Assembly: GCA_035995985.1 (NCBI GenBank)
Contig: DASYJY010000181.1
Location: 1 to 32,430, forward strand
Direction of reading: 5' to 3'
DNA: 32,430 nt
Source: JADGNZ01 sp035995985
GTDB lineage: Bacteria > Acidobacteriota > Thermoanaerobaculia > Gp7-AA8
Below are positions 1-8,131 of this stretch, in pieces (within the stretch, counting starts at the first letter, position 1; every line of letters begins with the position of its first letter). The notes under the pieces were generated by a model. The model was not told where the DNA came from, did no database searches, and worked only from the letters and a program-made list of their open reading frames with translations. A program made the translations under genes and the position numbers.

Positions 1-1604
1 GCCATCTCGCCGAAGAAATCGCCGCGGTCGAGCACGGCCAGCGCTTCCTCGCCGACGCCTGGGATGAATTTCGAGATGCGCACGCGGCCGTCGAGGACGA
101 TGTAGAGCTTCTCGCCCTTCTCGCCCTCGCGAAAAACCATCGACCCTTCGCTGAAGCGCTCCTCGCTCGAAAACGTGGCCAGAAGCTTCATTTCACCCGC
201 GGACAGCCCGCGCTCCTTGAAGAGGTCGACCTTGTCCTCCGACTTGACGGTGACCTGCTGCATCTCGCGCGTCCCTTCGACACGTTTGCGGCCCTGACCC
301 TTTTTTGCGTCCTCCTGGAAGAAGAGCTTGAGCTGCTCGTTCGCGTCGCGCACTTTCTCGGTCAGCGAGCGCCAGAAGGCCCAGTGCAGGCCGACTGCGA
401 GCTGCTTGTCCTCGTCCATGAGCTGGTCGAGCGCGCTGAAAGAAAACGTGAAGCAGCTCGACGGAATGACGGCCACGGCGTCGCTGGAGCGATGCGTGCG
501 GTCGATGAAATTCATCTCGCCGAAGATCGTCCCTTCCGTGAGCGACCCGAGGATCTGCGGGCCGAAGGGCGTGTCCTTGCGGATGTCGACGCGGCCGTTC
601 TTGACGACGTAGAAATCCATCGACCGATCGTCTTCGCGGAAGACGTGGCCGCCCTCGTCGAGCGATTCGACGCGCGCGAACTTGGATAAGCGAATGAGCT
701 GCTCATCTTTAATGTGCTGGAACACGGTCAGCGCGCGCAGGTCGGCGGCCATGGTGATGAGGTTGTCGCGCGTCTCGGCGTCGCGCGTGATCTTCTGGAT
801 GATCTCGCGCAGCCCTTTTTTCGATTCGACTTTGAAGAGATTGTCCTTGCGCAGCTCGAGCCGTTCGGTGCAGAGCTGCAGCTGTTCGACGCGTTGTTTG
901 ATGCGCGCGTTCAGCTCCTTCGTCTCGATGTTCTCCATCCGCTTGAGCGTGTTGATCATGCGCCGCACCGGCTCGGTGCTCTCGCCCTTCTGATCGGTGG
1001 AGAGGAGAAACGCGTCGACGAAATCCTCCATCGCGCGCTCGAAGTTGCGCAGCTCGAACTCGACGCGTCCCGAAATCTCCGCCAGTCCGCGGTCGAACGG
1101 ATTGAGTTTGCGCGCTTTGACGATCTCCTCGTGTGCGGCATCCCATTCGCCCTGCGAGTAATGGAGGCGCCCCAGGATTTCGTAGGGGCGATAGTTGTTC
1201 GGCGTCTTCAGCTTGGCGATCTCGAGCAGCTCGATGGCCTTCGACGTCTGATCCTTGGCCATGTAGTACTGCGCCAGACCGACGTACTGCGAGGCATCGA
1301 CTTCATCTCGCGCCCGTTGCGCATCGACATCCTGCTTCACCGTCTCAAACCTTGACGCCTCGGCCTGCGACTTGAGATCGCGCGCGCGGGCCAGGTTGAT
1401 GCGAACCGCCACGGAGCCGGGCTTCAGCTTCTCCGCCATCTCGTACAGATGGATGGCCTCGTCATACATCCCCTGATCGGCATAGCGCCGCGCCAGCGCG
1501 ATGAGATCGTCGGCATCGATGGGAATGCTCCCTTCCGCGGCAACGGTGCGGAAGCGCGTTCGTACTGGAGTTGAGACCGGGGTTTCGGCCATGAGCGAGC
1601 GCAT
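1..1604 (-). CDS. TPR protein with two cyclic-nucleotide-binding-like domains (3' end cut by window edge)
   Basis: About 534 codons are visible; the gene continues past base 1. Residues about 15-190 look like TPR-type helices (for example YRPYEILGRLHYSQGEWDAA). A CRP-type cNMP-binding fold follows at about 293-400, with the phosphate-cassette-like stretch FGEMNFIDRTHRSSDA. A second begins near 460 (REGEKGEKLYIVLDGRVRI) and is cut at its own FGEM motif. I see no helix-turn-helix in the visible part. In this family such proteins sense a nucleotide or use the fold for protein contacts; which applies here is unknown, although Glu and Arg of the cassette in domain 1 are kept. The start is ATG at 1604, with an in-frame ATG at 1592 as alternative; neither has a convincing ribosome site. 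It is divergent from the lipocalin-like gene, whose first possible start is 3 bases away. Confident on domains, not on role. Confidence 0.85.
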   Translation of the reverse strand, partial: MRSLMAETPVSTPVRTRFRTVAAEGSIPIDADDLIALARRYADQGMYDEAIHLYEMAEKLKPGSVAVRINLARARDLKSQAEASRFETVKQDVDAQRARDEVDASQYVGLAQYYMAKDQTSKAIELLEIAKLKTPNNYRPYEILGRLHYSQGEWDAAHEEIVKARKLNPFDRGLAEISGRVEFELRNFERAMEDFVDAFLLSTDQKGESTEPVRRMINTLKRMENIETKELNARIKQRVEQLQLCTERLELRKDNLFKVESKKGLREIIQKITRDAETRDNLITMAADLRALTVFQHIKDEQLIRLSKFARVESLDEGGHVFREDDRSMDFYVVKNGRVDIRKDTPFGPQILGSLTEGTIFGEMNFIDRTHRSSDAVAVIPSSCFTFSFSALDQLMDEDKQLAVGLHWAFWRSLTEKVRDANEQLKLFFQEDAKKGQGRKRVEGTREMQQVTVKSEDKVDLFKERGLSAGEMKLLATFSSEERFSEGSMVFREGEKGEKLYIVLDGRVRISKFIPGVGEEALAVLDRGDFFGEM

Positions 1605-1607
1605 ATT

Positions 1608-2735
1608 ATGGACTTCGGAATGTTGAATGTTGAAAGGAAGCGGTGGCTATTCATTGGTCTGGTGGTTTTCCATTCAACATTCAACATTCAACATTCAACA
1701 TTCGCCGCGGAGCAGGCGCAGTTCCAGCCCGCGCTGCCCGGCTACGACTATTCGTTCCCGCGCGATCACGGCACGCACGACGACTACAAGACGGAGTGGT
1801 GGTACTACACCGGTCATCTCGATACGGACGGCGGCAAACGCTACGGATTCGAGCTGACGTTCTTTCGTGTCGGCGTCGTCCCGCCGGGAACGGATCCGAA
1901 AACGCGATGGGATCTCCGCAATCTCTCGCTCGCGCACTTTGCGATCACCGACGTCGCCGCAAACGAGTTCCGCTACTACGAGAAACTGAACCGATCGTCA
2001 CCGTTCACCGCGGGCGCCGCCGCGGGGACGCTCGATATTTTCAACGAAGGGTGGCGTGCGATCACGCTGGCCGATGGCTCGTGGCGCATCATCGGCTACG
2101 GCGGCAAGGACGCCATCGATCTGGTGATGACCTCGCGCAAAGCGCCCGCCATTCACGGCGAGAACGGAGTCAGCGTCAAAGCGGAGGGTCCCGGCTACGC
2201 GTCGCACTACTACTCGATGTCGCGCCTCGAGGTTCGTGGCCGTGTCAACGGTGCGAATTGCCACGGAACGGCGTGGATGGATCACGAGTTCGGCAGCTCC
2301 GGCCTGCGCGAGACACAGCAGGGGTGGGATTGGTTCTCCGTCCAACTCGACAACGACGCCGAGTTGATGCTCTACCAGATCCGCCGCAGAGACGGCACGC
2401 CCGACCCGGCTTCGTCTGGCTCATTGATCAGTAGCGAAGGCAACGTCATTCACCTCCGCCGCGAACAGATCTCGGTCACGCCGGCGGGTTCATGGCACTC
2501 GAAGAAATCGGGCGCGACGTACCCGATGGGGTGGCGCATCGCCGTCCCGTCGTTCGGCATCGCGCTGATCTTGCAGCCGGTGATGAAAGATCAGGAGCTG
2601 GTCACGAGCAGCTCGACGCACGTCACGTACTGGGAAGGCGCCGTCGACGCCGCCGGCTCCTTCGGGAACGTCGCCGTCAACGGACGTGGGTACGTCGAGA
2701 TGACCGGCTACGAGAAGGCGTTTCGCGCGCCGTGA
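1608..2735 (+). CDS. CrtC/AttH lipocalin-like secreted protein
   Basis: The 375-residue protein resembles the AttH/CrtC (hydroxyneurosporene synthase, lipocalin-like) family. The characteristic KTEWWYYTGHL comes just after the leader, followed by YGFELTFFR, the MDHEFGSS motif mid-protein and GWDWFSVQLDN. In the family these are paired beta-barrel domains; a few are carotenoid 1,2-hydratases, but most are exported proteins of unknown role. No carotenoid genes are nearby, so hydratase activity is not supported. The leader has a basic stretch (ERKR), a hydrophobic core (WLFIGLVVF) and then a repeat-encoded HSTFNIQHSTF before AAEQ, so it reads as a signal peptide partly built from a heptamer DNA repeat. 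Start is uncertain: ATG 1608 or ATG 1620. It converges on the next gene with a 4-base gap. The family call is good; the substrate is unknown. Confidence 0.82.
   Translation: MDFGMLNVERKRWLFIGLVVFHSTFNIQHSTFAAEQAQFQPALPGYDYSFPRDHGTHDDYKTEWWYYTGHLDTDGGKRYGFELTFFRVGVVPPGTDPKTRWDLRNLSLAHFAITDVAANEFRYYEKLNRSSPFTAGAAAGTLDIFNEGWRAITLADGSWRIIGYGGKDAIDLVMTSRKAPAIHGENGVSVKAEGPGYASHYYSMSRLEVRGRVNGANCHGTAWMDHEFGSSGLRETQQGWDWFSVQLDNDAELMLYQIRRRDGTPDPASSGSLISSEGNVIHLRREQISVTPAGSWHSKKSGATYPMGWRIAVPSFGIALILQPVMKDQELVTSSSTHVTYWEGAVDAAGSFGNVAVNGRGYVEMTGYEKAFRAP
1618..1703. repeat. Heptamer tandem repeat with an inverted partner arm
   Basis: Bases 1671-1703 are 4.7 exact copies of CATTCAA. Bases 1618-1634 carry the same unit inverted, so the two segments can pair over 17 bases with a spacer of about 36. 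The element sits inside the 5' end of the lipocalin-like gene and next to the divergent start at 1604. Because the unit has no stop codon in the frames used, it can be translated (HSTFNIQ repeated). It could be a simple-sequence element or a regulatory hairpin. Confidence 0.8.
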
Positions 2736-2739
2736 GTCG

Positions 2740-3588
2740 CTACGTCACCGGAAACCGGCATACATCGCGCAGCAGACAGACGTCGCAGTTTTCCTTCTTT
2801 CGTCTGCGGCTGCAGAGATCGAGGATGCCTAAGCGGCAGATGGCGAAGTCGTAGCGGACGGGATCAGAGCGATCGAATTTCGCCAAGCGATCGGTCAGCG
2901 CGCGGGCGGCTTTCCAGTCGGCGGATTTGCGGTTGTTCAGGCCGAGGAACGTGGCGATGCGGTGGACGTGGGTGTCGACCGGCATGACCAGTTTGGCGGG
3001 ATCGACGAATGCCCAGATGCCGAGATCGGGCGGGGTGCGGCGGACCATCCAGCGGAGGAAGAGGTTCATCCGTTTGCAGGCGGAATGATTCGCGGGCGAC
3101 GTCAGAAGGTAGTCCAGCGCTTTCGTGCGGCGGTCGCCGATCAGCGCCTCGACGAAGCGCGTCAGCGACGGACCGATGTCGCGATCCGCATCGTCGTAGT
3201 AGACGCGGAAAAGATCGCCGAGCGTATTGTGCTCGCGAATCGCGGCGGCGATGCAGGTCAGGAGCGCGATCAGCTCCGGCGTTTTGTGGAAGCGATGCGT
3301 GAAGCCGGCGAATCTCCGTTTGCCTTCCGGGGGATCGAACGCGGACAAGTACGCGTACGGTGACGGCGTCATCCGATCGAGAACGCGGCCCACGTTTGCC
3401 ACCACGATGTCCGCGCGGCCGTACGCGAACGCTGCGGCAAGAAGGCCGGCCACTTCCTGGTCGCGCGCATTTTCGTAACGCAGAACGAGCTGCAGCGGAT
3501 CGGGCTCGATCGTCGTCACATCGAATGTGGCCACGAGCGCGTCGAGACGTTGACGCAGCTTCTCCCCGCGAACGGGCATTCTCGGCAT
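2740..3588 (-). CDS. TIGR02757 (DUF2400) family protein, HhH-GPD glycosylase-like
   Basis: The 282-residue protein has the usual length and sequence character of TIGR02757, a family without an assigned reaction. The C-terminus has four cysteines, C259-x8-C268-x2-C271-x5-C277, close to the CX6CX2CX5C iron-sulphur loop of endonuclease III-type glycosylases. PVDTHVHRIA at about 203-212 matches the VDTH-containing region that carries the catalytic aspartate in those enzymes (here D205). I infer a role in DNA repair or nucleic-acid binding; this is not established for the family. The start at 3588 (or ATG 3579) is divergent from the large secreted protein at 3667. The 3' end faces the lipocalin-like gene with no visible terminator in the 4-base gap. 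Confidence 0.85.
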   Translation of the reverse strand: MPRMPVRGEKLRQRLDALVATFDVTTIEPDPLQLVLRYENARDQEVAGLLAAAFAYGRADIVVANVGRVLDRMTPSPYAYLSAFDPPEGKRRFAGFTHRFHKTPELIALLTCIAAAIREHNTLGDLFRVYYDDADRDIGPSLTRFVEALIGDRRTKALDYLLTSPANHSACKRMNLFLRWMVRRTPPDLGIWAFVDPAKLVMPVDTHVHRIATFLGLNNRKSADWKAARALTDRLAKFDRSDPVRYDFAICRLGILDLCSRRRKKENCDVCLLRDVCRFPVT

Positions 3589-3666
3589 GTGCGGCCAAAC
3601 GTCGAAACCCGGTTCAGCATTCTTCGTCTAAAGGTCGTACATTCGTTCAACATCGGGAGGAAAGTC

Positions 3667-6600
3667 ATGCCCGCAATCCGCCGGTTGCTCTGCGTTTCGT
3701 TCGTGTTGTCGTTCGTCGTATCGCTGCACGCCGCCGTCACGGGTGTGGCCATCAACATCGACGGAAAGTCGGTCGCCGGCGCCAAGGTGTCGCTTTTCGC
3801 GCCGGAGCTGATCGCGACGCAGGGACCGCGGCTCATGTCGGCCGACCCCCAGCGAAAGCCGCTGACGACGGTGACGACCGACTCCGGCGGCAAGTTCACG
3901 ATCGACGTACCGAAGGATCAGACGGTCGTCGACGTTCGCATCGACTCGCCCGGCTACGCGCCGGCCGGCATCCGGCTCCTCTCTGACGACGATGCCGGCG
4001 CGTTGTTGCTGTCGCAGGCGCCGATGGTGCGCGGCACGATCACCGCCAACGGCAAGCCTGTTCCCAACGCCACTGTGTCCCTCTTCGGCGGCGCCGAATT
4101 CACGACGAAGACGGATGCCGATGGACATTACTCGGCGCCCGATCCATCGAAGTGGGTGTTTCGAGCGATCGTCATTCATCCCGACTACGCGATCACCGAG
4201 GAGCAGCTTGGTCCGGCGGGAACAAAGAAAGGGCCGGACTTTGCGATCACCGCGGGCGTACCGATCGCTGGACGCGTCGTGGCCGAGGATGGGCAGACGG
4301 CGGTGGCCGACGCGGAGATTTCGCTCGATGGATGGCCGGCGGGGAAATCCGCGGCTGACGGTACATTCGCGATCGCTCACGCACGGAAGGAGTGGGAGGT
4401 GGTCGCAGCGCGCATCGGAAACCGCATCGCGCAACGCGCGCATACGTCTGCCTCGGCCAATCTGAAGCTGGCCAAAGGAGGCGCGGTCAGCGGCAGCGTG
4501 CGCGATGAGAAATCCCAACTGCCGGTCGCTGGCGCGCGCATCGCCGTCGCTCCGTCGGGGCGCTTTGGCGGCCGCGAGGCGTCCATCGATGCGATTACCG
4601 ACGCGAAAGGAAACTTCACCCTAGGGCCGCTCGCCGCGGGCGCATACGACCTGCGCCCGTCGCGCCCCGGCTACAGCATCAACGGCGCGCAATCGGTAAC
4701 GGTGAAGGCGGCTGATTCCGTACAGAAGGCGCTGTACGCGACCGCGCGTGCACGCATCAGCGGCTCGGTCGTCGACGAAGACAAGCGGCCAGTTGTCGCG
4801 GCGCACGTGAACACGCGTTCGACCGCGCAACGCGACATGTTCAGCTTCGCCACCGCTCGCGGACTTTCCAGCGACGGCTACAGCGCGCCCGACGGCCGCT
4901 TCATCCTGCGCGATGTGAACATCGACTCCGACATCCAGGTCGATGCCCTGAAGCGCGGCTATCCCGGCGGCAAATCGCCGTCGATGAAGCTGGCCGCGGG
5001 TGAGAAAAAGAGCGGCGTGATGATCACCATTCCCCGCGGCATGGCGGTCACCGGCCGCGTAACGGATAAGGACAAAAAGCCGCTCTCCGGCGTGGCCGTG
5101 GAGGCGATCGAGTCAGCCAATGACGCGATGGGCGGCATGCGGCGGATGGTGATGTCGAACATGCAGCAGCGCACGGACGACACCTACCGCACCGGCAGCG
5201 ACGGCACGTTCTCGATCCGCGTGAAGGAAGGGACATACGACCTCGCCTTCAAGCGCGAGGGGTATTCGGCGAAGAGCGTGCGCGGAACGAAGGTGGACTC
5301 ATCGACGAAACCGATCGATGTCGTCCTCGACCCAGGAGTCGAGATTACCGGCCGCATCACGCGCGCCGGCGCCGGCGTGGAAGGCGTGAATGTGCGGGCG
5401 ATGTCGCAGGATGGGTTTGCCGGCGCCGTAAGCGGGCCGGATGGAGCGTTCCGCATCACCGATCTGACGCCCGGTCAGATGATGTTGAACGTTGCGAAAC
5501 CGGATTCGTTCATCCAGGAGATGCGGTCGGTAACGGCGCCCACGCGCGATCTCGTTATCGAGGTGCCGGGCGGCGGGCGCATCACCGGGCGCGTGCTCGA
5601 CAAGAATTCGCACCAGCCGGTGACGTCATTCATGGCCGGCGTGACGACCTCGCGCAGCGGCGGCGGGATGATGATCATGATGCCGCCGATGCAGAAACAG
5701 TTCACGAGCGATGACGGCTCCTTCGTTCTCGAAGGGATCAAGCCCGGTATGACGCAGGTGGTGGTGAACGCGCCCGGCTACACGACGGCGCGCGTTCCGA
5801 ACATCGAGGTGGAGGACGGCAAGACCGCGCCCGACATCGAGGTGGACGTGGAGACCGGCGCGAAGCTGACCGGCCGCGTCACCGGTCCCGACGGCAGTCC
5901 GCTGGCCGGCGTCTCCGTCCGCAACGATCCGATGGGCGGCGGCGCACGCGTGATGCGCTTCGATGCGAACGACAACAGCACGACGACGGATCCAAACGGC
6001 GAGTACACGATGGATTCGCTGGAGCCGGGCGAGAAGACGTTGTCCTTCAACCGCAGCGGCTACATCGAGCAGCAGAAGACGGTGACAATCGCTGGCGGCA
6101 AGGACGCCCGCCTCGACGTACAGATGTCGACCGGCATCCGCGCCACGGGATTTGTCGTGACCGATTCGGGTGCTCCGGTTCCCGACGCGACAGTGTTGGC
6201 GTCCTCGGGCACACCCGACGGCGGCCGCAGCGGCCGAAGCGACTCCAACGGCGCATTCACAATCGAAGGTCTGGCCCCCGGCCACTACACGTTCAACGCG
6301 TCGAAGACCGGCTACACCGCGGGCGTCGTCCGCGACGTCGACATCGCCACGTCAGGCCCGGTGCGGGTCGTCCTCAAAAACGGTGGCGTGATCACCGGAC
6401 ATGTCAACGGACTGACGCCGAAGGAGCTCGAACAAACCACGGTCTTCGCGAACGCCGCCGGCAGCGGCGGGTCGATGAGCGGTTCGACCGCACCGGTCGA
6501 CAGCGGCGGCAATTTCCGTATCGAAGGAGCACCGTCGGGAACCGTTCGCATCACCGCACGCAGCGGTGCGATGTTCGGCGGATCGACCAAGTCCGCCGCG

Positions 6601-7665
6601 CCGAAGACAGTCGAGTTGGAGCCGGGCGGCACCGCGCAGGTGGACATCGATTTCAAATCGAGCACCGTCATTCGCGGCCGCGTCACGCGCAACGGCGCCG
6701 CGGTACCGAACGCTCAGGTGATGTTCATGCCGCGCGGTGCGAAGAGCCAGACGTCCGCCAGCACCGCCGCGGACGCCGACGGCCGTTATGAGCTGAGCGG
6801 CCTCGATGACGGCACGTACACCGTGCAAGCCGTGGACATGGAACGCCTCAATCCATTCGCGACGCAGTACGAGGTCCACGGCTCCGGCACCTTCGACATC
6901 ACCATCAAGACGGTCACGCTTCGCGGCCGCGTGGTGGATACGGCCGATACGCGTCCCCTCGCGGACGCCAGCGTGGAGCTTCGTCCGTCGGGCGGTTCTA
7001 CCGTTTTCGGCGGCCGCGGCGCGCAGACCGATGCCGCGGGAAACTTCGTGATCGAGAACATCGCGGCCGGCACGTACCAGATCACCGCCGACAAATCGGG
7101 CTACGGCCACGACGCGCGGCAGATCATCATCGGAGACTCGGCGCCGGAGGACGTGCAGTTCCGCCTCTCGCCGAGCGACGGCATTACGATCCGCGCCACC
7201 GACATGCGCGACAACTCCGCGCTGTCCGTGTACGTGACGCGCGTCGTTGATTCCCAGGGCAACGAGCTCCCCTCGGGCAATTTCTTCGGCAGCAGCGAGG
7301 TGGTCAAGCTGCCGCTCTCCCCCGGCACGTACCGCGTGACGGTGTCGGCCCGGAACTACGCGTCGCAGACGTTATCGATGTCATCGCCGTCCCAGCAGAC
7401 CGTCCGCTTCTCGCCGGGCGGCACGATCATGCTGCACTCGCGCGACTCCGCCGCGCGCCGCTTCCGGCTCGTCGATTCGTCGGGGACACCGTTCGGCATG
7501 AATCCATTCTCGCAAGGCATCATGTCGCTCCTCCCGGGCACGATGCCGCTGACCAACGTCGCCGCCGGCCACTACCGCCTGGAAATCCTCGACACGAATG
7601 ACAAGGTCACGAAGACGCTGGAGATCGACGTCGTGGACGGGCAACAGAAGGACTACGACGTGTGA
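3667..7665 (+). CDS. Large secreted protein with about 13 CarboxypepD_reg-like repeats
   Basis: The 1332-residue protein starts at ATG 3667, chosen because GGGAGGAAA sits 4-12 bases upstream and a clear signal peptide follows (RRLLCVSFVLSFVVSLHAA). The open frame extends further upstream without either signal. The mature part is a string of about 13 beta-sandwich repeats of 80-110 residues. Each opens with a V/I-x-G-R/T-V pattern followed by P-[VL]-x-[GN]-A-x-V, contains a D-x-x-G-x-[FY]-x-[IL] step and ends in G-x-Y/[FT] motifs (for example ITGRITRAGAGVEGVNVRAM). This is the carboxypeptidase regulatory-like/transthyretin-related fold common in surface proteins of Acidobacteriota and Bacteroidota. 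There is no TonB barrel, peptidase domain or sorting tail. It probably acts outside the inner membrane as an adhesive or structural protein. Nothing shows a ligand. Confidence 0.9.
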   Translation: MPAIRRLLCVSFVLSFVVSLHAAVTGVAINIDGKSVAGAKVSLFAPELIATQGPRLMSADPQRKPLTTVTTDSGGKFTIDVPKDQTVVDVRIDSPGYAPAGIRLLSDDDAGALLLSQAPMVRGTITANGKPVPNATVSLFGGAEFTTKTDADGHYSAPDPSKWVFRAIVIHPDYAITEEQLGPAGTKKGPDFAITAGVPIAGRVVAEDGQTAVADAEISLDGWPAGKSAADGTFAIAHARKEWEVVAARIGNRIAQRAHTSASANLKLAKGGAVSGSVRDEKSQLPVAGARIAVAPSGRFGGREASIDAITDAKGNFTLGPLAAGAYDLRPSRPGYSINGAQSVTVKAADSVQKALYATARARISGSVVDEDKRPVVAAHVNTRSTAQRDMFSFATARGLSSDGYSAPDGRFILRDVNIDSDIQVDALKRGYPGGKSPSMKLAAGEKKSGVMITIPRGMAVTGRVTDKDKKPLSGVAVEAIESANDAMGGMRRMVMSNMQQRTDDTYRTGSDGTFSIRVKEGTYDLAFKREGYSAKSVRGTKVDSSTKPIDVVLDPGVEITGRITRAGAGVEGVNVRAMSQDGFAGAVSGPDGAFRITDLTPGQMMLNVAKPDSFIQEMRSVTAPTRDLVIEVPGGGRITGRVLDKNSHQPVTSFMAGVTTSRSGGGMMIMMPPMQKQFTSDDGSFVLEGIKPGMTQVVVNAPGYTTARVPNIEVEDGKTAPDIEVDVETGAKLTGRVTGPDGSPLAGVSVRNDPMGGGARVMRFDANDNSTTTDPNGEYTMDSLEPGEKTLSFNRSGYIEQQKTVTIAGGKDARLDVQMSTGIRATGFVVTDSGAPVPDATVLASSGTPDGGRSGRSDSNGAFTIEGLAPGHYTFNASKTGYTAGVVRDVDIATSGPVRVVLKNGGVITGHVNGLTPKELEQTTVFANAAGSGGSMSGSTAPVDSGGNFRIEGAPSGTVRITARSGAMFGGSTKSAAPKTVELEPGGTAQVDIDFKSSTVIRGRVTRNGAAVPNAQVMFMPRGAKSQTSASTAADADGRYELSGLDDGTYTVQAVDMERLNPFATQYEVHGSGTFDITIKTVTLRGRVVDTADTRPLADASVELRPSGGSTVFGGRGAQTDAAGNFVIENIAAGTYQITADKSGYGHDARQIIIGDSAPEDVQFRLSPSDGITIRATDMRDNSALSVYVTRVVDSQGNELPSGNFFGSSEVVKLPLSPGTYRVTVSARNYASQTLSMSSPSQQTVRFSPGGTIMLHSRDSAARRFRLVDSSGTPFGMNPFSQGIMSLLPGTMPLTNVAAGHYRLEILDTNDKVTKTLEIDVVDGQQKDYDV

Positions 7666-7681
7666 TATCATTTTGATATCA
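7663..7681. promoter_or_regulatory. Paired palindrome operator of the toxin-antitoxin locus
   Basis: Two identical 8-base palindromes, TGATATCA, lie at 7663-7670 and 7674-7681, separated by TTT (11 bases centre to centre, about one helical turn). The first overlaps the stop codon of the upstream gene; the last base of the second is the A of the first antitoxin's ATG. Ribbon-helix-helix antitoxins of the FitA/VapB type autoregulate by binding such paired sites, so I infer an autoregulatory operator. Confidence 0.7.
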
Positions 7682-7920
7682 TGAACGTGCTCATAGAGGA
7701 TCTTAGTGACGAGACGGTGCAGGAGCTAGTAACACAGGCCGAAGAGAACGCCCGTTCGCTTGCTGCAGAGTTTAAGGCAATCCTCGACGCACGAGCTGAC
7801 TACCGCCGCCGTTCCAAGAGCTTCGACAGTACAGACTTGCTTCATCAGATGCGCTATGGGTGCGAGTGGTGCGGTGATAGCATTTCGAAACATGAACGTA
7901 CTGATTCGGGACTTAAGTGA
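7681..7920 (+). CDS. Truncated FitA/VapB-like antitoxin duplicate
   Basis: The 79-residue protein starts on the operator. Residues 1-44 match the second antitoxin closely (MNVLIEDLSDETVQELVTQA against MNVLIRDLSEKTVRELKKQA), which is the ribbon-helix-helix DNA-binding half. The middle linker of about 17 residues found in the second copy is missing. DSTDLLHQMR then corresponds to DSTELIREDR, where a normal copy would stop. After that the frame runs into unrelated sequence (YGCEWCGDS) and ends inside the start of the second copy. In another frame the DNA at about 7869-7882 reads ASGAVIA, similar to ASVVIKW at the start of the PIN toxin, so a toxin gene was probably lost here. It may still bind DNA; its toxin-binding end is damaged. 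Confidence 0.65.
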   Translation: MNVLIEDLSDETVQELVTQAEENARSLAAEFKAILDARADYRRRSKSFDSTDLLHQMRYGCEWCGDSISKHERTDSGLK

Positions 7921-8131
7921 GAAAACGGTACGCGAACTGAAGAAGCAGGCAGCGGAGAACAACCGTTCGCTGCAGGCTGAGTTGAAGGCTGCCGTCAACG
8001 AAATCGCCGAACGCCGGCGCCATCTCCGGACTTGGAATAAGAACGTTGACCGGATCTTCAATGAGCTTAAGAAGAGCGGCCAGAAGTTTCCGGATAGTAC
8101 GGAGCTGATCCGTGAGGATCGCGATCGCTGA
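7892..8131 (+). CDS. FitA/VapB-type antitoxin
   Basis: The 79-residue protein starts at ATG 7892. The N-terminal ribbon-helix-helix segment (MNVLIRDLSEKTVRELKKQA, then NNRSLQAELKA) is typical of FitA-like antitoxins. The C-terminal half (KNVDRIFNELKK and DSTELIREDRDR) would wrap the partner toxin. Its TGA overlaps the toxin ATG (TGATG), indicating translational coupling. It neutralises the PIN RNase encoded next and should autoregulate through the TGATATCA pair at 7663-7681. The first 29 bases overlap the end of the truncated duplicate, so translation of the two is linked. Family call is strong; the exact subfamily (FitA or VapB) is a matter of naming. Confidence 0.88.
   Translation: MNVLIRDLSEKTVRELKKQAAENNRSLQAELKAAVNEIAERRRHLRTWNKNVDRIFNELKKSGQKFPDSTELIREDRDR

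Noticed and set aside
1671..1703. CRISPR-like tandem repeats
   Set aside because: Units are contiguous 7-base repeats without spacers.
3613..3643. Promoter for the repeat protein (TACATT at 3638)
   Set aside because: No acceptable -35 hexamer at 16-18 bases; too weak to annotate.
3550..3666. N-terminal extension of the repeat protein
   Set aside because: A signal peptide and GGGAGGAAA site place the start at 3667; the extension overlaps the divergent gene.
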